Shown: positions 47,788-55,985 of the stretch, piece after piece
How the letters are laid out: each line of letters starts with the position of its first letter
How positions within the stretch are numbered: the first letter of the stretch is position 1
Assembly: GCF_049445995.1 (NCBI RefSeq)
Contig: NZ_JBMSDZ010000010.1
Location: 66,889-130,888 of the forward strand
DNA length: 64,000 nt
From: Dyella_A sp049445995
GTDB lineage: Bacteria > Pseudomonadota > Gammaproteobacteria > Xanthomonadales > Rhodanobacteraceae
Reading direction: 5' to 3'
The notes under the pieces: model-generated
What the model was told of the DNA's origin: nothing
Database searches by the model: none
Seen by the model: the letters and a program-made list of their open reading frames with translations, nothing else
Translations under genes and position numbers: made by a program

Positions 47788-48318
47788 ATGCTCTCACCCC
47801 GTATCACACTTTGCGCTACCGCTGCGTTTGCTTGTCTGTTGCTTTCTGGCTCCGTCTTCGCGCAGACCCATCTGGAAGTCCAAGGTGGTCGCAGCTACAT
47901 GGACAGCCATGGAACTAATTCATTTTTCATCGAGTCGGTCTTCCCTTCATTCCCGTTAGGTGAAACGCGGTTTACCTTGTCGCCCGATGTCTCGATCGGA
48001 TACCTCAGAGGCCGCGACATTGGGCGCTATCGCACCATGAGCCCCGGCGTCACCAAGAATGTGTGGATCGGCGCCGCGGGTGCCCGTCTGCACTACGGCA
48101 GCGAGGGCGACTGGTACCGCCCACTGTTCTTCAGTTTTCAAGTAGCGGGTACGCGTGGACGGACTGAGGCCCTGAGCAGTGCCTATCAGTTTGTAAGCAC
48201 ACTCGGATGGCAATGGAAGCATTTCAGTCTGCAGATTCGTCACATCTCCAACGGCGGCCTACATGAGCCCAATCGCGGCGAAACCATGGGTCTGGTAGGT
48301 TTCGGCTTTGATCTTTAA
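47788..48318 (+). CDS. pagL: lipid A 3-O-deacylase (PagL-family)
   Basis: Outer-membrane beta-barrel esterase of 176 residues that removes the 3-O-acyl chain from lipid A. A signal peptide (residues 1-25, cut after SVFA) is followed by amphipathic strands, and the active site is H152 and S154 in IRHISNGG, with a C-terminal aromatic-rich strand GLVGFGFDL. The start ATG is 7 nt after AAGGAG (47775-47780). It lies 29 bp before the patatin gene. The GC content is lower than the catabolic cluster, suggesting acquisition. Confidence 0.88.
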   Translation: MLSPRITLCATAAFACLLLSGSVFAQTHLEVQGGRSYMDSHGTNSFFIESVFPSFPLGETRFTLSPDVSIGYLRGRDIGRYRTMSPGVTKNVWIGAAGARLHYGSEGDWYRPLFFSFQVAGTRGRTEALSSAYQFVSTLGWQWKHFSLQIRHISNGGLHEPNRGETMGLVGFGFDL

Positions 48319-48347
48319 CGCTGTATCGATAACACAGAAATGCATCT

Positions 48348-49379
48348 ATGCCATTTACCATTCTTGCCTTGTCGGGTGGCGGCTATCTCGGCCTGCATGA
48401 GGCCGTGTTGCTGAGGGAACTGGAGCGTGCCCTGCACAAGCCGATCGGTGAAGCCTTCGACCTGATCTGCGGATCATCGATCGGGGCCGTGGCAGCCATG
48501 GCGGTTGCTGCCGGCACGCCGGCACGCGATATCGAAGCGGGGTTTCTCGAACACGGCGCACGAATCTTTCCTGGTTCTCGGTGGCGCGCTATCCGCCCGC
48601 TCGCGTACGTGGCCAGCATTCGCTACATGTTTCGCTCTCGCTATCGCGGAGAAACCATAGCGGAGACAGTGAACGCGATCATTGGCGAGAAATTCACCTT
48701 GGGCATGGCAAGGACGCGCCTGGTCATACCTGTCATCAATGCGTCTACCGGTCGATTGGAGGTAATCAAGACGTCGCATAGTGCGCGCAATTGGTATTAT
48801 GCGGACATGCTGATGTCCGAAGTTGCCATGGCGGCGACGGCCGCGCCGACCTACTTTCCGCTGGCCGATCTGCGCGGCCAGCTCTATGTGGATGCGGGGA
48901 TTTTCGCCAACTCGCCCGGCATGTTCGGCTTGCACGAGGCCACCCATTATTGCCACGTACCAGCGTCGGATATTTACGTGCTGAGTCTGGGCACCAATGT
49001 CGCCAACCCTCGCAGGTTAGCACGCGAAAAGCGCAGTTTGGGCGCGCTGGGCTGGATCAAGAACGGACGCTTGTATGCAACGATGGCATCCGCCCAGCGC
49101 GAGCTGACGGACAATATCCTTCGACACATTCTCGATGATCGCTACCTTCGGATCGAAGGCACGCCGGATACGGCGGGCGATAGCTTGCTGCAATTTGACA
49201 ATGCCTCGCTTGCCGCTTCCAAGCGACTCACAGAGCTGGCCGAGCGGGCTTGGAAAGATGCTTACGTGCGTCCGTCCATCAGGGGCCTAATTCAGATGCT
49301 GCGCGAACACGAAGTCGATAGCGCATGGCGGCACCCCATTCTTGGCGCAGCTGAACCAGAAACCGACCTGCCTGCATGA
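48348..49379 (+). CDS. patatin-like phospholipase
   Basis: Patatin-fold serine hydrolase of 343 residues: glycine-rich oxyanion loop ALSGGGYLG (7-15), nucleophile S44 in GSSIG and the catalytic Asp182 in DAG. The C-terminal part is helical. There is no signal peptide, so it acts from the cytoplasm on membrane lipids. Short, stand-alone patatins of this kind include CapV-type effectors of cyclic-nucleotide defence systems as well as ordinary phospholipases. No nucleotidyltransferase gene is nearby. Its stop overlaps the start of a GAF-EAL protein (ATGA), so the two are made together. Confidence 0.85.
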   Translation: MPFTILALSGGGYLGLHEAVLLRELERALHKPIGEAFDLICGSSIGAVAAMAVAAGTPARDIEAGFLEHGARIFPGSRWRAIRPLAYVASIRYMFRSRYRGETIAETVNAIIGEKFTLGMARTRLVIPVINASTGRLEVIKTSHSARNWYYADMLMSEVAMAATAAPTYFPLADLRGQLYVDAGIFANSPGMFGLHEATHYCHVPASDIYVLSLGTNVANPRRLAREKRSLGALGWIKNGRLYATMASAQRELTDNILRHILDDRYLRIEGTPDTAGDSLLQFDNASLAASKRLTELAERAWKDAYVRPSIRGLIQMLREHEVDSAWRHPILGAAEPETDLPA

Positions 49380-51061
49380 AAAAAGTGGATGGCAAGGCAA
49401 CCGTGCGATCGGTGCGGCAGGGAGCGCGTGCGGGTCAGTTCGCCCGCAACGATGTTTTGCTGCGCATCAGTGCGATTGCTTGGTCAGCCGATTGTTACCC
49501 CGATTTTATCCAACGGGTGGCCGCTACGCTGCTTACCCTCGACGAAATCGTCGGGTGCGCAATCGGTCGACCAGACGCATATGGCCGATTTCATTTTGAA
49601 GCGGTGGCCGGCAGTGAAGCCTTTATCGGCTGTTTGCGAGCGGTTGAGCGTGGCGAGCATCCAGATATTCGCGCCGAGGCTCAGCGTCTCGGGGGCAGCA
49701 TGGCGATGGGTCGTGCTTGGCAAAGCGGAGGAATCCAGCGCACGTTCAACTACGCTACCGATCCGGAGATGACCGTGTGGCGTGGGGTGGCGTTGGGTTT
49801 GGGCATTCGATCCAATGCGGCCATTCCCGTGCGTCTGCCTAAGGGCACCACTGAGAGTGTATTGACCCTTTACTCATCAGCCACGGGCGGCTTTTCCACC
49901 GCAAGTCAACATACGTTCCTGTTGCACTTGCAAAGCCTGCTGGGCCTCGCTTTGACACGGTTGCTGCCGAAAACTGAGGGCATCCAGGCAGCTCCGTTAC
50001 TCCTACGTGACCATTGGCGCGCCAAACTAGCAACCGACGATCTGGTGATGCAATACCAGCCCGTAGTCGATCTTCGCATGGGCAAGGTGGTTGAGGTCGA
50101 GGCCTTAGCACGCATCCGCGAAGATGACCACCTGATACTGCCCATATGGTTCCTGCCAGCGCTCGGCTCGGACGACCTATTGTTCCTGTATCAACAGGGG
50201 CTAACCCAAGCACTTGCCGCGCGCCAACAGTGGGCCACGGATGGGCTTGCGCTGGGCATCGCTGTCAATCTCCCTTCGAGCGCGCTACTTGATCGGCGCT
50301 ATGTGGACATTACCCGCGAGGTTCTTGAACAACACCCCTGTCCATCCGGGACGTTGGTTCTCGAACTCCTCGAATCGGAGTGGATGGACGAAACTATCGA
50401 TGCTGAGAGTGGCCTGCTGGCGCTTAAGGCGTTAGGGATCCAATTGGCGGAGGACGATCTTGGCTCAGCCTACAGCTCGCTGAGCCGCTTGCGCCACCTC
50501 TCCTTTGATCGCATCAAGATCGATCAGACGCTGGTGGCCCAGATAGCGCGGCAGCCGCTGCGGACGCTGTACTTCATATACCAGCTGACCCGGCTCGGCC
50601 ACGACCTCGGTGTCAAAGTGGTGGTCGAAGGACTGGAGACAGCGGGTCTGATCGAAGCAGCAACAATTCTTGGCGCTGATCTGGGGCAGGGCTTTGCGCT
50701 GGCGCGCCCGATGTCTGGTGCTCACGTAGCAGACTGGTGTGTAAGCTCACGTTTCGCGTGCGATCCCATGGTGCCCCGTACGGCCTTGGGCGCGTTATCA
50801 GGGTTCCTGTTGTGGGAAGATCGGCTGGGGATGTTTATGGACGATACCGCAATGATCGCAACACTTGTCCGCACGTCTTGTCGAGTCGATGCCTATCTCC
50901 ATGCATCGGCTGCAAAGGGCACTCAGTTGGATCGGATCCATCGACTCCTGCATCAGATCGCAATTCGACAGGGCCCTGCCAGTGCGAGCTACACCAAAGC
51001 TCGCAATGCGTTCATCGAGTGCCTTGTCGAGGATTGGATCCGGATCGAGGAAAACGGCTGA
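49376..51061 (+). CDS. GAF-EAL protein, putative cyclic-di-GMP phosphodiesterase
   Basis: A 561-residue protein with a GAF-like sensor (~40-200), an EAL domain (~215-450) and a ~110-residue helical C-terminal domain of unknown type. The EAL catalytic residues are all visible: E242 in EVEALAR, the Asn in NLPSSAL, Glu in LELLESEW, the Asp pair in AEDDLGSAYSSL, Lys-Asp in KIDQTLV, Glu in VVVEGLET and Gln in GQGFALARP, so it should be active. No GGDEF domain is fused. Its start lies inside the stop of the patatin gene, and it is 243 bp upstream of the recombinase. Confidence 0.88.
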   Translation: MKKVDGKATVRSVRQGARAGQFARNDVLLRISAIAWSADCYPDFIQRVAATLLTLDEIVGCAIGRPDAYGRFHFEAVAGSEAFIGCLRAVERGEHPDIRAEAQRLGGSMAMGRAWQSGGIQRTFNYATDPEMTVWRGVALGLGIRSNAAIPVRLPKGTTESVLTLYSSATGGFSTASQHTFLLHLQSLLGLALTRLLPKTEGIQAAPLLLRDHWRAKLATDDLVMQYQPVVDLRMGKVVEVEALARIREDDHLILPIWFLPALGSDDLLFLYQQGLTQALAARQQWATDGLALGIAVNLPSSALLDRRYVDITREVLEQHPCPSGTLVLELLESEWMDETIDAESGLLALKALGIQLAEDDLGSAYSSLSRLRHLSFDRIKIDQTLVAQIARQPLRTLYFIYQLTRLGHDLGVKVVVEGLETAGLIEAATILGADLGQGFALARPMSGAHVADWCVSSRFACDPMVPRTALGALSGFLLWEDRLGMFMDDTAMIATLVRTSCRVDAYLHASAAKGTQLDRIHRLLHQIAIRQGPASASYTKARNAFIECLVEDWIRIEENG

Positions 51062-51241
51062 TCACATCGCGCTATCCAACCACTGCGCAGTGCATGGAGG
51101 CTTGCTGCTATCTATCCCATGACTTTCCTGGCAGCACTGAAAAGCGCTTTCCAATCTACTGAATCCGCCATCGTTCAGATTGGTCACAGGAATTTTTCTC
51201 AGTTGCGTCGATGGGTTTCTGTGGTGCTTTGCTCTGCGCGT

Positions 51242-51308
51242 AACTCGTGATTAGTGAGTTCATGCATTGCTCGATGCTCATGCGGGTGTGGCAGATCATA
51301 ACTAATGA
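51242..51308. promoter_or_regulatory. dyads upstream of the recombinase (possible resolution site)
   Basis: AACTC-N9-GAGTT (51242-51260) encloses ATTAGT (51250-51255). A second element, TCAT-AACTA-ATGA (51296-51308), carries the inverse ACTAAT. The TnpI recombinases of Tn3-family elements bind such inverted sites directly upstream of their gene. The second element overlaps the recombinase start. Confidence 0.4.
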
Positions 51309-52294
51309 ACCTGATGATGCCTTCTCAGTCACTTGAAACCTATCTGCAAGCGGCGCAGCGTGAAAATACCCAGCGCAGTTACGCATCTGCCGTACGCCAT
51401 TTTGAAGTGACTTGGGGCGGATTGCTTCCAGCGACGACGGACACGGTTGCCCAGTATTTAGTGGCACATGCAACCGCCTTGTCGACCAATACACTTCGGC
51501 AACGACTCGCGGCGCTCTCACACTGGCATCAAGCGCACGGATTTTCCGATCCCACAGCCGCACCGATCGTGAAAAAGACGCTGAAGGGCATACAAGCGCT
51601 CCATCCAGTGCGAGAGAAACGCGCCGAACCCTTGCAGCTCACGGCGGTTGCCCATGTGGCCGCTTGGCTCGATACCGCCATCGCGGCCGCTGACCTGCGC
51701 GGAGACAGCGCCGAAGCACTTCGGTGCCGGCGCGATCGGGCAATGCTCCTCCTGGGATTCTGGCGTGGGTTTCGTGTCGACGAGCTGGTGGGTCTGCAGA
51801 CCGAGCATATTGTGGTGGTGCCTGGGCAAGGGATGACGTGTTTCCTCGGGCGCAGCAAGACCGATCGACAACTCGCCGGTACGACCTATCGGGTGCCGGC
51901 GCTCAGTCGGTGGTGTCCCGTGACGGCCACGCTCGATTGGGTCAGTCATGCGGGCCTCACCACCGGCCCCCTTTTTCGCAGTGTTGCGCGTTGGGGCGCG
52001 CTCGGGACGGGCGCCTTGCACAGCAACAGCGTAGTGCCGTTGCTGCGCAGGTTGTTTACGCGGGCAGGACTGGCTTCGCCAGAGACATATAGCGGTCATT
52101 CGCTGCGCCGGGGCTTCGCGGGATGGGCCAACGCGAATGGCTGGGATGTGAAGGCATTGATGGAGTACGTTGGCTGGAAGGACGTGCATTCGGCCATGCG
52201 CTATATCGATGGAACCGATCCCTTCGCGCAAGCTCGGATCGAACGCGGGCTAGCCGACAAGATCACGTTGCACGTGGGGCACGATGACGGCTAA
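51305..52294 (+). CDS. tyrosine recombinase/integrase (TnpI-like)
   Basis: Tyrosine recombinase of 329 residues. The N-terminal SAM-like domain is SLETYLQAAQRENTQRSYASAV. Catalytic residues: R157 in GFRVDEL, K185 in GRSKTD, H265 and R268 in SGHSLRRG, W291 and H295 in GWKDVHSAM, and nucleophile Y300. It would resolve co-integrates at a site in front of its own gene. The 3' end overlaps the transposase start by 11 bp, so the two are coupled. The start is ATG 51305, with ATG 51314/51317 as alternatives; no strong Shine-Dalgarno is visible. Confidence 0.9.
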   Translation: MNLMMPSQSLETYLQAAQRENTQRSYASAVRHFEVTWGGLLPATTDTVAQYLVAHATALSTNTLRQRLAALSHWHQAHGFSDPTAAPIVKKTLKGIQALHPVREKRAEPLQLTAVAHVAAWLDTAIAAADLRGDSAEALRCRRDRAMLLLGFWRGFRVDELVGLQTEHIVVVPGQGMTCFLGRSKTDRQLAGTTYRVPALSRWCPVTATLDWVSHAGLTTGPLFRSVARWGALGTGALHSNSVVPLLRRLFTRAGLASPETYSGHSLRRGFAGWANANGWDVKALMEYVGWKDVHSAMRYIDGTDPFAQARIERGLADKITLHVGHDDG

Positions 52295-55200
52295 CCCGCA
52301 CCGCCTGGCGATCCTCACCGGCGAAGAAATCGACGACCTTTACGGCCTGCCACGTTTCACCGAAGACGAACGGTTGCTGTACTTCGACCTGAGCGCAGCC
52401 GAGCAAGCGGCAGTAGCAGCGCGTCGAGGTACGACTGGTTTGTATCTGGTGCTGCAGCTGGGTTATTTCAAAGCCAAACGACAGTTCTTCGACATCGAAC
52501 CGGAAGCCGTGCGCGAGGATGTGAAGCACATCCTCGCGCGGCATTTCCCGGATATTCCCTGGAAGGCCATTCGGTCCCCCACCCAACCGACGCGTGTCGC
52601 ACTGCAGAAGCTCGTTCTTCAACTACTCAATGTTCGCTCGTGGAACCGTTCCGCACGGGGAGCACTGGTTGAGCGCATCCAGCATATCGCCATGCGCTCG
52701 ACTCAACCGCGCTACCTGCTGCGCGAAGCGCTCCATTACGTGGAACGAGAACGCCTCGTCACACCGGCGTACAGCACGTTCCAAGACATCATCGGTTTGG
52801 TGGTCACCAACGAGCGCGTGCGGTTGGCGAGTTTGCTGGAACAGGCGCTGACGCCCGATATCCGCAGCCAGCTCGACGCATTGCTGCAAGCCGATGAATC
52901 CATGTATCGAATCAGCGCGCTCAAACACGAACCGAACGATTTCAGTTACAAGGCGCTGAAGCAAGAAGTCGAACGACGTCAGCTCTTTCAACCGCTGCAT
53001 GCGTTCGCGCAGCAATTTTTGGCAGCGGCAGGTATCTCGCAGGAGAGCGGCAAATATTTCGCTTCCCTGGTGATGTACTACACCGTCTACAAGCTGCAGC
53101 GCATGGCGCCGGCCACCATACGGCTGTACCTGCTGTGTTTCGCCTACCACCGCTACCGGCAGATAAACGACCATTTGATCGAAGCCTTCATGGTTCGCGT
53201 GGAGGGTTACGGCAAGCAGGCCAAGCTGGCCAGTGAAGAAGCGATGCGGCAAGCACTGACCGACGCGAGTGAGCATCTGCAGGCCGCCGGTGAGGTACTT
53301 CAACTGTTTGTCGACGACACGATTCCTGATGATGCCGCGTTCGCGACGGTGAAAGCCAAAGCGTTTAGCTACCTTGGTCCCGAGCGCATTCCGCTGGTGG
53401 CCGACTACATGCGCAACATCGCCTTCGACAAGGTAGGTTTCCAGTGGGCGTACTACACCACGCTCACGTCGACCTTCAAGCGAAACCTGCGTCACCTATT
53501 CACCGATCTGGATTTCGCTGGCCGGGTCGAACATGCGCCACTCATGGCTGCTGTCGACTTCTTGCAAGGCCATCTGCGACTGGGGCATACGCCACGACAG
53601 ATCGACCCGACCACGTTTCCGGTCGATCTCATCCCCAAGCGATTGCGTGGCTATCTGTTCACCACCGCCGAAGGAAAAGGACGAGCCAAGCGGCTCGACG
53701 TCGATCGGTACGAATTTCTCGTCTATCGCTTGTTGTGCGACGCGATGGAGGCCGGTGATGTATTCGTCAAGGACAGCAACGAATACCGGCGCTTCGAGGA
53801 TGATCTGATCAGTGATGAGCGCTGGATCGACAAAGAGGCGGTACTGCGCGACCTCGATGCCCCGATTCTGCAGGCCCCTATTGAGGACACCTTGGCCGCG
53901 CTACGCACTCAGCTGGACGCGAAGTTTCAAACGGTGAACGCCCACATCGCCGATGGCGACAATGCACACATCACGGTCCGCGGCAAGGGCGACAAACGAC
54001 GCTGGAACCTGATCTATCCTGCGCTTGACGAGTCCCTCAACAGCCCGTTCTACGCGCAAATTCCGGGCATCGGCATTGCCGATCTATTGTGGTTTGTGGC
54101 CGGGAACACGGAGTTTCTGGGAGCGTTCACGCACGTGCTGGAGCGCTACGTCAAGCAGCCGCCGGACCCTCGCGAGATTCTCGCCTGCATCGTCGCCATG
54201 GGTACCAATATGGGATTGTGGAAGATGGCCGAAGTCTCCGGTCTCAGCCACGCCTCCTTGTTGGCCACCGCCCGCAGCTTCCTGCGGCAGGAGACCATAC
54301 GCGGCGCCAACGATGCCATCAGCAATGCCACGGCAAAATTGTCTGCGTTCCATCTTTTCAACATCGGCAACCACTTGCATTCGAGCAGCGACGGTCAGCG
54401 GATCGAAACCCAGATCGACACGATCAACGCGCGGCACTCACCGAAGTATTTCGGGATGAAAAAAGGTGTCAGCGTCTGCACGGTGGTGGCCAACCATGTG
54501 CCGATCAACGGACAGGTCATCGGTGCCCACGAGCACGAGAGTCATTACGTGTTCGACTTGTTGTTCAACAATACCTCCGAGATCAGGCCCGAACAGCATT
54601 CGACCGACACCCATGGCACCAACCAGGTCAATTTCTGGGTGCTGCACGCGTACGGTTATCGCTTCGCGCCGCGCTACCGCGATCTGCGTACGAAGGTCGA
54701 TTCCTTGGTCAGCTTCAAATCACCGAATCAGTACGGCAATGCTCTCATCAAACCAGCACGTAAGGTCAATGAGGCGCTGATCGTGGCTGAGTGGCCCAAT
54801 ATTCAACGAATCATGGCGTCATTGGGGCAGAAGGAGGTGACCCAAGCCACGATCATTCGCAAACTGAGCAGTTATGCCCGGCGGAATCAGACCAAGAAAG
54901 CCCTGTGGGAACTGGACAACATCTACCGGACGCTCTACATCCTCGATTTCATCGACGATGTCGGCTTGCGTCAGAGCGTGCAGAAGGCGCTCAATCGAGG
55001 CGAGGCCTACCACCGCTTCCGCCGCGCGATCGCCTACGTCAACAGCGGAAAATTTCGCGTGCAAACCGAAGCAGAACAGCAGATCTGGAACGACTGCTCG
55101 CGCTTGATCGCCAACGCGATCATCTACTACAACACCGCCTTGCTGTCTCGCATCTATGACCAAAAGCTCGCGGCGGGAGACGAGGCCGCCATCGAGATAC

Positions 55201-55367
55201 TCAGAAGCATGTCGCCGGTGGCGTGGCAGAACATCAATTTGTTCGGCACCTTCGAGTTCAGTCCCGGCGAGACGAGGGTCGACCTCGATGCGTTAGCCGC
55301 GCGCTTGGTGGACTTGGTCAACTGGAACCAAGCGACACATGACCTCAATGATTCCGGGATAGGGTAA
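52284..55367 (+). CDS. tnpA: Tn3-family transposase
   Basis: A 1027-residue transposase: N-terminal DUF4158-type DNA-binding region (LAILTGEEIDDLYGLPRFTEDER) and the C-terminal RNase-H-like core. DDE residues are D703 in SSSDGQRIE, D775 in HSTDTHGTN and E876 in ALWELDNIYRTLYILDFIDD. Full length and all three catalytic residues suggest an active enzyme for replicative transposition. It starts inside the recombinase gene. The end of the gene is 210 bp from the copper-related gene, without recognisable inverted repeat. Confidence 0.95.
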   Translation: MTANPHRLAILTGEEIDDLYGLPRFTEDERLLYFDLSAAEQAAVAARRGTTGLYLVLQLGYFKAKRQFFDIEPEAVREDVKHILARHFPDIPWKAIRSPTQPTRVALQKLVLQLLNVRSWNRSARGALVERIQHIAMRSTQPRYLLREALHYVERERLVTPAYSTFQDIIGLVVTNERVRLASLLEQALTPDIRSQLDALLQADESMYRISALKHEPNDFSYKALKQEVERRQLFQPLHAFAQQFLAAAGISQESGKYFASLVMYYTVYKLQRMAPATIRLYLLCFAYHRYRQINDHLIEAFMVRVEGYGKQAKLASEEAMRQALTDASEHLQAAGEVLQLFVDDTIPDDAAFATVKAKAFSYLGPERIPLVADYMRNIAFDKVGFQWAYYTTLTSTFKRNLRHLFTDLDFAGRVEHAPLMAAVDFLQGHLRLGHTPRQIDPTTFPVDLIPKRLRGYLFTTAEGKGRAKRLDVDRYEFLVYRLLCDAMEAGDVFVKDSNEYRRFEDDLISDERWIDKEAVLRDLDAPILQAPIEDTLAALRTQLDAKFQTVNAHIADGDNAHITVRGKGDKRRWNLIYPALDESLNSPFYAQIPGIGIADLLWFVAGNTEFLGAFTHVLERYVKQPPDPREILACIVAMGTNMGLWKMAEVSGLSHASLLATARSFLRQETIRGANDAISNATAKLSAFHLFNIGNHLHSSSDGQRIETQIDTINARHSPKYFGMKKGVSVCTVVANHVPINGQVIGAHEHESHYVFDLLFNNTSEIRPEQHSTDTHGTNQVNFWVLHAYGYRFAPRYRDLRTKVDSLVSFKSPNQYGNALIKPARKVNEALIVAEWPNIQRIMASLGQKEVTQATIIRKLSSYARRNQTKKALWELDNIYRTLYILDFIDDVGLRQSVQKALNRGEAYHRFRRAIAYVNSGKFRVQTEAEQQIWNDCSRLIANAIIYYNTALLSRIYDQKLAAGDEAAIEILRSMSPVAWQNINLFGTFEFSPGETRVDLDALAARLVDLVNWNQATHDLNDSGIG

Positions 55368-55576
55368 AATTGATCGTCAAAGTATTGATGTATAAGCTAT
55401 TTTATATTATCGGGGGATGGGCACAAATAGCCGACTATCAGCGTTTGAGCTCGTTGATGGTGGTGCAGCTGCGCATATTGAAAGCACAGGCGCTCGGGGG
55501 TCTTTCAGGAAATCTGAACGTTGTGCGGATTACCTTGTCAGAGCTCGAACCTAACCATCCTGTTGTGGAGAACGTC

Positions 55577-55906
55577 ATGACTCGAACGCTTGCTGCATCT
55601 CTCATCGCATTTGCCTTGTCTTCCGGCGCCGTATCTGCTCAGTCGTCCACCCCGCCGGCCACTGCGTCGATGGGTGGTATGCAACAAATGGACAAGATGG
55701 ACCACATGGGCGGTATGCACCACATGGACAACATGATGGGCATGCACAAGATGCCTGCCACCGTCACCTCCGTCGATTCCAGCACCGGCATCGTCGACGT
55801 CGAGGCCGGCGGCATGGCGCTTAAGCTGCACTTTCCGCCGGCGGCCATAAAGGACCTCAAGGCCGGCGACAAGATCACCGTGCACATGGGCTTCAGCAAG
55901 CCCTAG
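55577..55906 (+). CDS. Met/His-rich periplasmic copper-binding protein, CusF-like
   Basis: A 109-residue exported protein: signal peptide (MTRTLAASLIAFALSSGAVSA), then a Met/His-rich stretch (MGGMQQMDKMDHMGGMHHM and on), then a small beta-barrel-like domain with VTSVDSSTGIVDVEAGGMALKLHFPP, as in CusF-type copper chaperones. It would bind Cu(I)/Ag(I) in the periplasm and pass it to an exporter. ATG 55577 has GGAG upstream; an in-frame ATG-like start far upstream (55370) is rejected. A clear terminator follows. Confidence 0.85.
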   Translation: MTRTLAASLIAFALSSGAVSAQSSTPPATASMGGMQQMDKMDHMGGMHHMDNMMGMHKMPATVTSVDSSTGIVDVEAGGMALKLHFPPAAIKDLKAGDKITVHMGFSKP

Positions 55907-55948
55907 TTCCGGTGCAGGTGACGTGCATCGCGCCAGCGCGATGACCGG

Positions 55949-55985
55949 ATCAGCGGAGCGTTAGCTCCGCTGATTTTTATTTTTC
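55949..55985. terminator. rho-independent terminator after the CusF-like gene
   Basis: Perfect 11-bp stem ATCAGCGGAGC-GTTA-GCTCCGCTGAT (55949-55974) followed by TTTTTATTTTT. It terminates the CusF-like gene and lies between convergent genes. It is the clearest intrinsic terminator in the window. Confidence 0.92.

Larger units (their letters stand above)
51242..55367 (+). mobile_element. Tn3-family transposition module with tyrosine recombinase
   Basis: A tyrosine recombinase gene overlapping a full-length Tn3-type transposase gene, both intact, with candidate recombination sites in front. The layout matches Tn4430-type elements (tnpI-tnpA) rather than serine-resolvase Tn3 elements. I could not find the ~38-bp terminal inverted repeats (usually GGGG-ended) on either side, so the element's limits, and whether the PagL-patatin-EAL genes are cargo, remain open. 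Confidence 0.7.

Noticed and set aside
48348..51061. Classical CBASS defence operon around the patatin
   Set aside because: No CD-NTase, ubiquitin-like or HORMA/TRIP13 gene is present nearby. Only the patatin effector type would match, so the label is not supported.
55410..55430. GGGGG at 55414 as a Tn3 terminal repeat
   Set aside because: The right end of a Tn3 element should read inward from CCCC on this strand. No complementary copy was found to the left.
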